From assembly GCF_052857255.1 (NCBI RefSeq), contig NC_135497.1:181631478-181695477 (forward strand): a stretch of 64,000 bases of DNA, in the 5' to 3' direction. Of this stretch, positions 22,539 to 32,123 are shown in pieces (positions within the stretch are counted from its first letter, which is position 1; every line of letters begins with the position of its first letter). This stretch comes from Amblyomma americanum (lineage: Eukaryota; Arthropoda; Arachnida; Ixodida; Ixodidae). The notes below the pieces were generated by a model. It was not told the DNA's origin and ran no database searches. It saw only the letters and a list, made by a program, of their open reading frames with translations. The position numbers and the translations under genes are program-made.

Positions 22539-22690
22539 TGTAAAGGTGTTTATTCGAACCGCAGGTCGGTAGGCGTTGGTCGGACGGCGGCACGACGGAC
22601 ACGCTCACAGGCGTCACTCGAGAATCACAGCTGCACTTCGTCTACCTCTTCTCTGCGCTGCTTGAAGTCCTGCCAGTCGGTCCCATTACA
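22539..22690 (-). repeat. 5' LTR of the gypsy-like element (152 bp)
   Basis: Read on the minus strand, the block begins tgtaatgggaccgactgg and ends cgaataaacacctttaca. It therefore has TG...CA ends and an AATAAA signal close to the 3' end, as an LTR should. Gag starts about 80 bases downstream. The LTR is unusually short. The expected primer-binding site lies in ttgatggaggtgcctcgg, but I could not assign a tRNA. Confidence 0.65.
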
Positions 22691-23259
22691 GATGAAACCA
22701 ATGCAAGGTGAACTAGATTTAATATCCAGAGGCATATTATTTCATGCCGTGACTGATGCGAATCCAACTGTGAAGACGCCATAATCAGTGCAGACTTTTC
22801 GAAGGAGGAAGTTGTTTCTTGATGAGAATCTAGAAACATTGGGATTAGTAAAATCTTGCCAATATATGAACTGGAAAAGATTGTGGTCATTAACAAAATG
22901 ATAAGCAAAAATGCCCAAGTTGTACGTGACTAGGTCAGAAATCGGAAGAATATTAGGTTGCTGAGCAATGCAGATATATTGGCATCGTATGGACCAAAAC
23001 GAATGATACGTAGGGCTTGGTTTTGTGAGTGCTGTGGTGGTGTGATATGCAAATGATGTGCAAGACCCCATGTTGTGATGCAATAATTAAGATGGCTTTA
23101 AATGAAAGCACAGTGTGGTGTTGTTGGAGTTGATAAATTGAAATAATGGGGGCTTTTAAAGGGACCAACCACCGACCAAAACATGTCATGAGATTATAGC
23201 AGAAATTAAAAGATTGGGCCTCATATTGCAAGAACTGAGCACTGCAATATTGAAACAAA

Positions 23260-23885
23260 GATTTAGAATTTTAATTAGGCATTGAAATCCACATAAACAA
23301 ACTGAAATGTATCCCACCACATCTCAGTAAAGTATTGCTCCTTTGCTTTCAGTGAAGTGTTTTTTTTTTCTTTCAGGAGTGTTCATCATGTTTTATTGCA
23401 GTTTTCACTCTCTCTAGTGCACCCTTCGATGAAAAGCAATGCTCCCTTTGCATCGTGGGCCATAAGCTTTTAGCTTTCGTCACCAAATGGTGCCACAGTG
23501 TTCTGCATTTCTTGGATGCAGCGGCAACCACGGTCCACTAAAACTTTCGTCTATGAGATGTACATTACTGTGCCGGAACAGCTTTGGGTATGGAAACTAA
23601 AATATATGCTACTCTATATGAAAAATGTCTAATTATATACTGCCTGGCGGACGAGATTTATTTTAGTTTTCGGTACATCACTTTTGCCGGTGTGCAATTT
23701 CCATAACTCTCTCTTATCATCGTTTCCAGCATAGCAATACATAAAAATGGGAGCATGGATCAATCGAAAAATTCTTGGTAAAAATCTACAGCATTTCTAA
23801 TAAAGCTGTTGCTGAATCAAGCACCTTAGACAGCAAGCTTCCCATTGTGCCGAAAAAATTTTGGTGCATAAAATTAAATATTCGG
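23260..23885. other. Stretch inside the LINE region without clear coding match
   Basis: Lies between the C-terminal and RT parts of the minus-strand LINE remnant. No conserved block is seen here, so it may hold an unrelated insertion or fast-decaying LINE sequence. Confidence 0.35.
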
Positions 23886-24001
23886 TCACTTTAAGAGAGC
23901 CCTGATGCCATAAGCAGCTTTCTTCCAAAGAAGAGCAGTATGAAGGTGAAGTTTTAGTGAGACGTCAAGTTGCGTCTTTAAAAACAAATGCCATTCAGTA
24001 G

Positions 24002-24030
24002 GATATATATATATATATATATATATATAG
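24002..24030. repeat. (TA)n microsatellite
   Basis: About 14 uninterrupted ta units lie within the LINE remnant. Confidence 0.95.
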
Positions 24031-24620
24031 GATGGGAATAAATGAAGATCATTAGGATAGTACGATAAGCCATGGGACACGAACAAAAACCCACAAATTG
24101 TTTTTGCAGGATTGAGTCACAGACCACTGTTATAACACCGCATGGATATGTTATTAAGGTCATTGCTGAGATTGGAAGTAATGATATCAAGGGAGGAGTT
24201 ACTAGCTAGTATAGTTGTATCATCAGCTTATAAAAAACATTCAAGATATGTAAGGCAGTGAGGTAAGTCGTTAATATAAACAGGGAATAGCAGAGGCCCA
24301 AGAATGAAGCCTCGCAGCACCCCTATATTAATTATTTTAGTGTCAGATAAAATTCTCAATATGTTATCAGTTATTTCTTGATTGCACAGATAACTACAGA
24401 GGAGTACTGGTGCATTAATGCTAAATGCAGAAAGTTTTAGGAAGAAAATATTGTGGTTAATGAAACCAAATGCCTCAGAAAAGTCAATGAAAGCTGAGCC
24501 AATGTAACTGCCATTATCAGTTTCTCTTTTGCATTTATCAGGGAAAGCAATTAAAGCAAGGTTAGTGTGACACTTGTGACACCTCTAAAGCTACAAATTT
24601 CTCTAGGGTGAGAAGAACCC

Positions 24621-25554
24621 TTGTGTCCTTGCCTTTCAAGACCTTTTGGTCTTTGGGGTGCTGTGAGTGCTATTACGGCTCAAAGGCAAACCATATGGCC
24701 TGAAGACCTTTGACCAAGGCTGTACATTTAAATGAAGCTTGAACTCCCAAGTACTCCCTGCATATGGCCACGACTGCACTTACACTAACCTTCTGTGTCC
24801 CTTCTATATATGTCCATGATGTACATGCAATTCTTTCAGTTCAGTTCCTAATGCCGGTACTGGCTTTAGTAATATATAAATAAGGTTTCACAGTGGCAAC
24901 ATGCAGCCTATTGAGCTGCTTGTTACATATTGTATTATTGAAATCAGCTGAGCAAAATTCTGTTAGAGGACCCACACAGCATAACGAAGAATTCACAACT
25001 GATGAGAGCTGGAGTACTGTATGCACTGTATGCACTCTCTATCAAACAACTTCTCTAACTTTTTGTTAATGATTGTTCAGAAATCACACATAAATTTGCA
25101 CAAGCTGTAAATAATAAGGAAAGCATGAGCCTATGTATATGCTCAGACAACTCATCCCTGCTTTCATCACAGTGAGTGACACGGCTTCTTTTATTTGCAT
25201 ACCTAATAAGCCTCGCTTTTCCAGGTGTTTTTTTTTTTGCTTTTAAGCATTTACTTTCCAAGGAATATGCATTAGGTTTCAAAATTAAGAACTGAATTGT
25301 GCCAGTCAAGAAACATTAAAATATATTGCTGAAACAGGTGTGTTCGACTAGCCTGCATAAATGAAGCCAGAAAGTGCTATGCTAAATAAGTTTTGGCCGT
25401 TCAGGTAGCTTATCCACAAATACAGTTTGCAGTAGTCTTTACATGCGTCTGCAAGTCAAAAAAGAGAATTCTACTGTCCACTCACAAATGTGTGCAGAAG
25501 CGTGCAGTTGATCAATTCGGTCTTGCCCTATCATCTACATGCTGGCTGTCCAGG
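24621..25554. other. No gene seen
   Basis: AT-rich sequence with no recognised feature. Confidence 0.4.
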
Positions 25555-25710
25555 TTAGCTTAGGTGGTACAGCGATTGCCCTACATAGGCGGTGGTCTTG
25601 GGTTTAATCCCCGGACCAGAACTAATTTTTCCTCAACTGCGAAGCTTCTGTGAAAGCTGTATAGCTTTCCTTTACAGCCATACGGCTGGCTTGGGTAGAT
25701 GCTAATCAGT
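25555..25710 (+). mobile_element. tRNA-derived SINE of a second family
   Basis: An A-box region (ttagcttaggtggtacagcg) and a B-box-like gggtttaatcccc lie about 45 bases apart. They are followed by a body (ctcaactgcgaagcttctgt, ctttcctttacagcca, ggctggcttgggtagatgc) unlike the Ruka-like copies. I recall similar sequence in other ticks, but the assignment rests mainly on the tRNA-like head. Confidence 0.6.
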
Positions 25711-26416
25711 AGTTATTATATATCTCCCATCATTCCACCGTTGAGGACCGTGGAGCAAAAAATCCAATACCAGGCCAAAATCAAATGTAAAGAGTGCCAA
25801 TTAACAAAACAGTTTTCTTCCTTGCCTGCGATTCATGTTTTTGCCCAAATTGTGCATATGCATCAGCCAGTAATACATCACTGTCATGTGCTGCATGATC
25901 ATGGAATAACGAATAAACATGGCCACTTTTGAACCTGGTCTAGTTTGTAGTCTTGGTAAAAGGCTCCTGGGCTACCATGTTACTGCTGGGCCAACCAGTG
26001 CAGCTGCATTGTTCCCCAGTGTTCCAAATCCCTGGAAAGCTATAACGTTTCACACTTAGGCGAGTTTAGGGCTCCGAGATGCCCCAAGTGCCTTACTGCA
26101 TGCCTTAACTTAACAAAGGTTCGCGGAGAAAATGTCACAAACCATAAGCCAGGGTTGCTGGTCACCAAAAGTTGCCTTAATTACATTTCCCACATAGTAT
26201 CCCTGTGAAGCATATATCTATCGGCACCACTTTTACAGACACAGAAAAGCTCATCCACCTTTCAATAGAGATTTCTCAGCTCCAGAATGCTTGTTCACTT
26301 GCATTTGTCTTAATGCCAAATTTTGGTTCTTTGGTACATCAGCCCTTCAGTACCACAAAGTGCATGAAAGGGCACTGAAAAATTGTGCACACTACAAGAT
26401 GGTCTGTATTTTAGTT
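25711..26416. other. No gene seen; 3' flank of the bHLH gene
   Basis: No recognised gene or repeat. It lies downstream of the minus-strand bHLH gene. Confidence 0.4.
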
Positions 26417-26422
26417 TTTATT
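26417..26422 (-). terminator. Candidate polyadenylation signal of the bHLH gene
   Basis: AATAAA on the minus strand (tttatt on plus) lies about 155 bases downstream of the bHLH stop codon. The hexamer is common by chance in AT-rich DNA, so support is positional only. Confidence 0.4.
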
Positions 26423-26575
26423 TGGCTTGGAGCACCAAGTGGCCCAAGCATAAAGGGCAAAATACACAAAGGAAAGCACACACAAAAGTACATGACACCA
26501 AAAAGATGCAGCAGCTCAGGTAAGCAGTTTAAATTATGATACTAAGCTTGCTGTCGATGTTGGACAGGCCGCTTC

Positions 26576-27421
26576 TCAGTACGGTGAGTACTTTTCCATG
26601 ACCTCCTGGGAAATAGACTTGTCACGCTTACTTCCAAGATGCCTCCTCAGGTGTAACAGATACTGCACGGTGAATTCAAACACTGTGGCCTTGTCTGTTT
26701 TTTCAGTGAGGCCTGGAACTAGTGAGCGCAGATCTTGGCAGGCATTCTTTATCCTGCTTCTCCTCTTCCTCTCTTTCGCGTTGTGGTCCTCCCGTCTGTT
26801 GAAGGGCACGTTGTAAGGCCCAACTATGTGCTGCATCTGTCCCATGCTGGCCATGCGGGCCACCTCCATGATGTCGCTGTTGGCAACGTCCGCTCCGGCC
26901 GCCGCTGCGGTCACGTCTCCGCCCAGCGCGGCGTGCAGGGTGCCGTCGTTGCCAGCAGCAGCTGCGGCTACGCTGGTGCTGGGACCAGCGCCAAGGTTGG
27001 CGGCCGTGCCGCCCACCGCCGGCAAGCCGCTGTTATGTGGGGGGACCCGGTAAACCGAGTACATCGGCGGCGACTGGTGGTAGTAGCCCAGGCTGTCGTA
27101 GCCGCCCGTGTGTTGCATTTGTCCGGTGGTAGCAGCCTCTGCTGTGTCGTGCGTTTGTGGCTGTTGCTGCTGGTCGCCGCCGGAGCAGTTGCCGCTTTCA
27201 AAGTCCGTGGTGGGGATGTTCACGGCGTCAGCCGTGTCTTCATTATCGTCCAAATGCAGTAAACAGTTCTGCACGCCGCAAGGCAGATCTGTTGATTGAG
27301 CTGCTGCCATATTGTAAACTGCGGCCGCGAGGACAAGCAGTTCTTGCCACGACCGCTGGCGCTGCTGTCGCCGCTGCGACACCAAGGTTTTGATTTGTAA
27401 TTTTCGGCTTATCCACAACAT
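26576..27421 (-). CDS. Intronless bHLH transcription factor
   Basis: The frame encodes 281 residues and has no sign of introns. The basic helix-loop-helix domain is at about residues 209-262: NRREDHNAKERKRRSRIKNA, then LRSLVPGLTEKTDKATVFEF, then a second helix VQYLLHLRRHL. The basic region has His, Glu and Arg at the positions (5, 9 and 13) that select CACGTG E-boxes in the Myc/Max/USF type. The overall pattern is closest, from memory, to TCFL5/SOHLH-like proteins, but the orthologue is not certain. Low-complexity Ala, Gln and Gly runs fill residues 80-190. The first Met (27421) has a weak context. A Met at residue 38 (27310) has A at -3 and G at +4 and may be the true start, giving 244 residues. 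It acts as a nuclear DNA-binding dimer. A TATA box lies upstream. Confidence 0.85.
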   Translation of the reverse strand: MLWISRKLQIKTLVSQRRQQRQRSWQELLVLAAAVYNMAAAQSTDLPCGVQNCLLHLDDNEDTADAVNIPTTDFESGNCSGGDQQQQPQTHDTAEAATTGQMQHTGGYDSLGYYHQSPPMYSVYRVPPHNSGLPAVGGTAANLGAGPSTSVAAAAAGNDGTLHAALGGDVTAAAAGADVANSDIMEVARMASMGQMQHIVGPYNVPFNRREDHNAKERKRRSRIKNACQDLRSLVPGLTEKTDKATVFEFTVQYLLHLRRHLGSKRDKSISQEVMEKYSPY

Positions 27422-27476
27422 AGGCGGATTTATGGGCAGCTCTTGGAGGGAAAGGGTCTTGCTTGGGAGGGTTGCG

Positions 27477-27484
27477 TATTTATA
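27477..27484 (-). promoter_or_regulatory. TATA box of the bHLH gene
   Basis: TATAAATA on the minus strand lies about 56 bases upstream of the first ATG. It would place transcription start near 27450. That leaves a leader of about 30 bases to the first Met, or about 140 to the better-placed second Met. Confidence 0.6.
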
Positions 27485-27630
27485 AAATGGTGCCCTGGTA
27501 GCATCGCCACCGAAATCATGTTAACTGCTTCTACGTCAAAAAATACACGAACGGCGTCTGTATTGCTGCATTAGAAATGCGAGGCAGTTTAATAAATGTT
27601 CAACGTGGGAAAGCTCAAACGAGCTATATA
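27485..27630. other. 5' flank of the bHLH gene
   Basis: Short upstream region. A SINE begins at 27631, so the promoter region free of repeats is only about 150 bases. Confidence 0.5.
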
Positions 27631-27895
27631 TAATAATTGGTTTTGGGGGAAAGGAAATAGCGCAGTATCTGTCTCGTATATCGGTGGACACCTGAACCGC
27701 GCCGTAAGGGAAGGGATAAAGGAGGGAATGAAAGAAGAAAGGAAGAGAGGTGCCGTAGTGGAGGGCTCCGGAATAATTTCGACCACCTGGGGATCTTTAA
27801 CGTGCACTGAAATCGCACAGCACACGGGTGCCTTAGCGTTTTTCCTCCATAAAAACGCAGCCACCGCGGTCGGGTTCGAACCCGGGAACTCCGGT
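27631..27895 (-). mobile_element. tRNA-derived SINE (Ruka-like), copy C
   Basis: Reads on the minus strand. The B box gggttcgaacccg lies near 27880 and the tail aaccaattatta at 27631. The head is truncated after the B box and A-box region (ends at ggaactccgg). It sits just upstream of the bHLH promoter. Confidence 0.9.
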
Positions 27896-27930
27896 CAGCT
27901 TTCAAATGCGTATTTTGACGTTCAAGATTT

Positions 27931-27942
27931 CTAACCACATTG
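27931..27942. repeat. Target duplication, left copy, of I-type LINE 1
   Basis: ctaaccacattg recurs exactly at 35708-35719 (13 bases if the preceding t is included), on either side of the 7.8-kb LINE. Confidence 0.75.
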
Positions 27943-28324
27943 GGGGGAGGGGGGCGCTGCGAGCTGTAGAAGAGAGCGGACGCATGTCGCATGGGCTCCG
28001 CGAATTTTCGAAGCTTTAGACGTTTCAAATCCACCGGGCCACTTAATTTTTCGGCAAGATCGACGAACATAAGGTTCAAGACCACGAGGACACCGAATTC
28101 AGCCCGGTAGGCCCACATTTTGAACTTTTATCGGGTTTGGAAGTCACGACCTCGTGGCCAAGGAGCTAAGCCTAACGCGAGGCTTGGCGGACCCCGCACC
28201 CGAGCGAGTGCCCTGTCAAGCCGAAGTCCTTCGGGGAAGACAGGAATGACATTTCGGGCACCAAACAACCTTGCCGCAAATAATTTTGGAGCTGGACCAG
28301 CCCAGGACCAGGCGGAAACTCGAG

Positions 28325-28997
28325 ATGGAGGCCGCGCCGGCGACCATGTGTCCCGGCACGCAGGGAGCGGGGAACGGCCCCGAAGGGGCCATGGAAGACG
28401 CAAGCATGCAACAGGACGTCAGCGACGACGAGAGCCTGGTGCGAGACGAAGAAAGCAATTGGCAGATATATCATGCCAGACGATACAAAAAAGGAATCAA
28501 GCGCGCTGCCAAGGGCGACGCCATTTTGAAGCCAAAGGGGCCCCACGCGATCAAGAACAATGGCAAGATGACGCCGGCAGACGCAGCTACCGGCACGATG
28601 ACGCAATCTGGCGGAGGGCGCACGCCGGCTCAAGGGCAAAGCAGGAGCGGAGCGGCAGCCGAGGCAGAAGCTACCGCCGCTCCCGATGGACGACGCCAAG
28701 ATCATTATCCGACCCCGTGGAGGACTCAAAGTTCTGGAAATGAAGCCGTATCAAGCCAAGTGTGCCATCGTGGAAGCATGTGGAGGACGAATCGAGGAGG
28801 ATTTTCTGGTCAGGCTCTGACCGGGCTCGAACATAGTGATGGCGAGCACCTCCGAAGAAGCAGCAAACGAAATACGCAAGATCAAGCACTTTCCTTTTGG
28901 AGGAACGAGCTACCCAGTACAGGCATATGTGGCCATGCCAGGAGACGTCAAGCGCGCGGTAATTCACGGATTGCCAGCGGGCATGCCATCGGACGTA
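28325..28997 (+). pseudogene. LINE 1 ORF1, 5' part
   Basis: The frame starts MEAAPATMCPGTQG at 28325, with ESNWQIYHARRYKKG. It shifts near 28700 to a frame with MDDAKIIIRPRGGLKVL, then EEAANEIRKIKHFPFG and VKRAVIHGLPAGMPSDV. This is the RNA-recognition-like part that precedes the zinc knuckles in I-type ORF1 proteins. A stop sits after IEEDFLVRL. The protein is cut at 28997 by the SINE-rich block and resumes in the same frame at 31016. Confidence 0.75.
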
Positions 28998-29301
28998 ATA
29001 ATAATAATAATTGGTTTTGAAGGAAAGGAAATGGCGCAGTATCTATATCATATATCGTTGGACACATCAAGCTCGCCGTAATAAGGGAAGGGATAAAGGA
29101 GTGAGTGAAAGAAGAAAGGAAGACAGAGGTTTCGTACTGGAGGGCACTGGAATAATTTCGACCACCTGGAGATCTTTAATGTGCACTGACATCGCACAGC
29201 ACACCGGCGCCTTATCGTTTTTGCCTCCATAAAAACGCTGCCGCCGCGGTCGGGTTCGAACCCGGGAACTTCGGATCAGTAGCCGAGCCACCGCGGCGGG
29301 T
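28998..29301 (-). mobile_element. tRNA-derived SINE (Ruka-like), copy D
   Basis: A complete copy on the minus strand: head ccgccgcggtggctcgg with the B box gggttcgaacccg near 29270, tail aattattattattat at the left end. Its left end is the left border of the 2-kb block in LINE 1. Confidence 0.9.
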
Positions 29302-29534
29302 TTCCTCAAAATCAAACTTTCAATATTCAGTTTTCTCTTTCTTTCCGTTCCACCTTTATCCCTTCCTTTACGGCGCGGTTAGGGTGTCCACCTAAAAAAA
29401 AGTGAGCCGACCGCGTTCATAGAGTTCATTGGCGCTGACATCTTTCCAAGGCCGTTCATTTTCACGGAAAAGGCGCACAACCGGCTCCGTGGGCTAGTGG
29501 AGACCTCAATCTCGCTTTCATGTACGTGGCGTTG
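29302..29534. other. Unrecognised insert DNA, left part
   Basis: Not LINE 1 sequence. It is continuous with 30214-30870 once the 29548-30200 insertion is removed. No family is recognised. Confidence 0.4.
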
Positions 29535-29547
29535 GTGTCCAACTGCT

Positions 29548-30200
29548 TTTTTTCAGGCTGTGCCTAGAGTTCCGTCCTGACGGAACTCCAATTTGCCCTA
29601 GAGTTCTGTCCAGACGGAGCCTAACATACCCCAACCTAACCTAATGTAACCCAACCCAAACAAGAACTCCAATTTGCGCTAGAGTTCCGTCCAGATGGAA
29701 CTCCAATTTGCGCTAGAGTTCCGTCCGGACGGAACCTAACCGAACCCAACCCAGCCTAACGTAACCCAACCCAACCTAACTCAACCTAACCCAAGCCAAC
29801 CTAACCCAACCCAACATAACCACCACCACTGGACGGAACTGCAGCAGCAGCAGCAAATGTACCGTCTGGATGGAACGCTAGACACTCCGTTTTTTAATTG
29901 GTTTTGGGGGAAAGGAAATGGCGCAGTATCTGTCTCATATATTGCTGGACACCTGAACCGCGCCGTAAGGGAAGGAATAAAGGAGGGAGTGAAAGAAGAA
30001 AGGAAGAGAGAGGTGCCGTAGTGGAGGGCTCCGGAATAATTTCGACCACCTGGGGATCTTTAACGTGCACTGACATCGCACAGCACACGGGCGTCTTAGC
30101 GTTTTGCCTCCATAAAAACGCAGCCGCCGCGGTCGGGTTCGAACCCGGGAACTCCGGATCAGTAGCCGAGCGCCCTAACCACTGCGCCACTGCGGCGGGT
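29548..30200 (-). mobile_element. SINE E with about 350 bases of extra 3' sequence
   Basis: The 13-mer gtgtccaactgct at 29535-29547 and 30201-30213 flanks the whole 653-base unit. On the minus strand it starts with a complete SINE (30200 to 29896). It passes through a short A run into about 350 bases of non-SINE DNA and ends in a short A run next to the left duplication. The structure matches a SINE transcript that read past its own end and was retroposed with the downstream DNA. Confidence 0.8.
29555..29895. repeat. Palindromic and CCTAACCCAA-type repeats (in SINE E unit)
   Basis: Copies of a palindromic unit (gagttccgtccggacggaac and variants, followed by ccaatttgcgctagagttcc) alternate with runs such as cctaacccaacccaacctaa. 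A short cag run follows near 29845. No coding content. Confidence 0.75.
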
Positions 30201-30213
30201 GTGTCCAACTGCT

Positions 30214-30689
30214 AAAGCCTGCTTTGATTGCGTTCCGAACACTGGATAGGCGCGCGCCCTCCCTGCCACCCTGGGAGGTGGCATGCAGTTAATGGTTGAT
30301 CGCGAGAGATTGATCACCAAATGAACGCTGCGGCCTAGCTCTTGCTGCAGTGCCGCATGTCCGCCACAACGCTGTCAGCGCTAATGCATTCAGGCCACAT
30401 CTCTCTCTCACCACCGCGACATGTATCAAAGCACGAATGAGACGTCCGCATATCCAGGGAGCCAGTTATGTGCCCTTCATTTCTCAAAGTCATCGCCGTA
30501 TAGAACATTGCCAACGCCAATGAACACAGTGAACGCCTACATCTTTCGCTTTGTAGGTTTGGCTTCGATGCTTTCTTCCCGTACACCAGCACGCGTTCTA
30601 GCGGCGTTGGCGTTCTTGTTTCGAACCGCATCATCCTGCGAGACCATCATGTTATCTGCGATGCGCTTGGACGCGTGCTGGCGTTCGAC
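30214..30689. other. Unrecognised insert DNA, right part
   Basis: Continuous with 29302-29534 before SINE E arrived. Short frames on both strands, none recognised. Confidence 0.4.
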
Positions 30690-30870
30690 TGCATGTTTAA
30701 CGCACTTCGCCTGAAAATTCTTTGCGTCTATGCACCTGCGCATTCTAAATTGGTAAATCATTCTTTAAAGATCTAGATGTCTATTTTCTTGGAGGACGTG
30801 ACGTTGTGATGTTGGATGATTTCAACTGCGTGCTCGATACGGTCGCTGATGTGCAGGGCCCTGGTAGGGG
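30690..30870 (+). pseudogene. LINE endonuclease scrap (L1/Tx1-like)
   Basis: In shifting frames the plus strand reads LRLKILCVYAPAHSK and then VYFLGGRDVVMLDDFNCVLD. This resembles the VYAP and GGDFNCVLD blocks of L1/Tx1-type endonucleases. No further domain follows because SINE F starts at 30871. Confidence 0.5.
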
Positions 30871-31015
30871 TAATAATAATAATTGGTTTTTGGGAAAGGA
30901 AATGGCGCAGTATCTGTCTCATATATCGTTGGACACCTGAACCGCGCCGTAAGGGAAGGGATAAGGGAGGGAGTGAAAGAAGAAAGGAATAGGTGCCGTA
31001 GTGGAGGGCTCCGGA
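30871..31015 (-). mobile_element. SINE (Ruka-like), 5'-truncated copy F
   Basis: Tail taataataataattgg at the left. The body ends abruptly at ggagggctccggaa and abuts LINE 1 ORF1. The tRNA-like head is absent. Confidence 0.85.
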
Positions 31016-32113
31016 ATCAGACGTACTGGAATCGAAACAAAGACTATGTACGCAAGGGGTCGAGATCCTAGCAGCACGAATGCTGGGCAAGGCGGAGACG
31101 GCGCTCATCACCTTCGACGGTCCATGCATTCCGAAGTGGGTCATCTTCAGCGCCGGAGAGTACAAGACCTACCCATGCAGGCCAATGAGACAATGCTGTT
31201 ATGTATGCGGCCTGCAGGGACACCGATCGGACGTATGCCCAACGCCCGAGGCGAGAACCTGCAGACGCTGCGGAATCAGCAATCCCATCGACGGACACCA
31301 ATGTCAACCGAAATGCATGGTATGCGGAGGCAAACACGTGACCGGCACCAGAGACTGCAGGATGCGGCTCAAGGCCGCTGATGATCTACGCGGGCGCCCG
31401 CCGCCGGGCAACCATGGCCAGCAGCAGCAGCAGCGACGGGGCCGGAGCCGGAGACGCCGACCGAGATGGTTCAGCTCAGAGGGTGACGAGAGTCAGTCCC
31501 GGAGTCGGGGTGGCAGCCAGGCCGGGGGCTGGAGCAGGGGCCGGAGCCGGGGACAGAGCCGCAGCCAAGGCGGAGGCAGACACAGGGACGAGTCCTTTCC
31601 ACCCCTGGAAAAGCAAAACAACCAAGGGCCGCCGAAACAACAACAGCAGCAAAAGCGGAGACAAGGTGAGCTGGGGAGCGGGCCCTCCCAAATCACTGTT
31701 TCCGCACTCGGGACAAGCGAACAATGACACGAAACTAAGAGGAAAACAAGGCGCTCAAAAAAGAACTAGAGCTAAGCCGCGAGGAAACCAGGCATCTAAA
31801 GAAAAGAATCGAAGATTTAATAAGAGAGTTACAGGCACAAAGAATGGGCTACCCACCAAGAACGCCACCCAGCCCCGTGCCCGAACAACAGATACAACAA
31901 ACACAGTCAACGGAAAAGAATCTAGAAGAAAAGATGGAAAGCTTTATGCAAACCATGCAGGAGCAGATTGGACAGATGCAACAAAAAATGGCGCTGCAGG
32001 AACAGAATTTTCGCAGCCACGTAAAAAGTCAAAACACACAGAAAATCACGAGCGAAGCCATGGGGACAGGCTTTATCACGAAAGAAGATTCGGATCGAAA
32101 GCCAAAACAATAA
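31016..32113 (+). pseudogene. LINE 1 ORF1, 3' part with zinc knuckles
   Basis: The frame resumes with SDVLESKQRLCTQGVEI, then KAETALITFDGPCIPKWV. Cys/His knuckles follow: CYVCGLQGHRSDVC (about 31198-31240), CRRCG, and CMVCGGKHVTGTRDC. An Arg/Ser/Gln-rich tail comes next. Near 31700 a frame change leads to a coiled-coil end (MQTMQEQIGQMQQKMALQEQ) with a stop at 32111. Zinc knuckles in LINE ORF1 bind nucleic acid. Confidence 0.8.
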
Positions 32114-32123
32114 CAATACAACA

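Larger units (their letters stand above)
22691..24620 (-). mobile_element. CR1/L2-type LINE remnant (RT and C-terminal region)
   Basis: Reading on the minus strand from 24620, AFIDFSEAFGFINHNIFFLK is followed by GVLRGFILGPLLFPVYINDL, then ADDTTILASNSSLD with a stop before the ADD, then LNPAKTICGFLFV. The C-terminal region NILPISDLVTYNLGIFAYHF and VTAWNNMPLDIKSSS follows at 23083-22700. The reverse transcriptase is broken by many stops. A (TA)n microsatellite lies in it at 24002-24030. The 3' end abuts the LTR at 22690, suggesting the LTR element inserted into it. Confidence 0.75.
28998..31015. other. 2-kb SINE-rich block inserted in LINE 1 ORF1
   Basis: The block lies between atcggacgta (28988-28997) and atcagacgta (31016-31025), a one-mismatch 10-bp repeat that falls in the same codon frame (Ser-Asp-Val on both sides). 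Its left end is the taataat tail of SINE D and its right end is the truncated 5' end of SINE F. Between them lie unrelated DNA, SINE E with its own target duplication, and an L1/Tx1-like endonuclease scrap. Confidence 0.7.

Noticed and set aside
26735..27393. Plus-strand and other frames over the bHLH gene
   Set aside because: Shadows of the G+C-rich bHLH frame. Only the minus-strand frame has a recognisable domain.
28128..28729. Long minus-strand frames opposite LINE 1 ORF1
   Set aside because: Shadow frames in G+C-rich coding sequence. LINE 1 ORF1 on the plus strand explains the region.
29620..29820. Telomeric array (CCTAA)n
   Set aside because: The units are irregular (CCTAACCCAA mixtures) and sit inside a retroposed SINE unit, not at a chromosome end.
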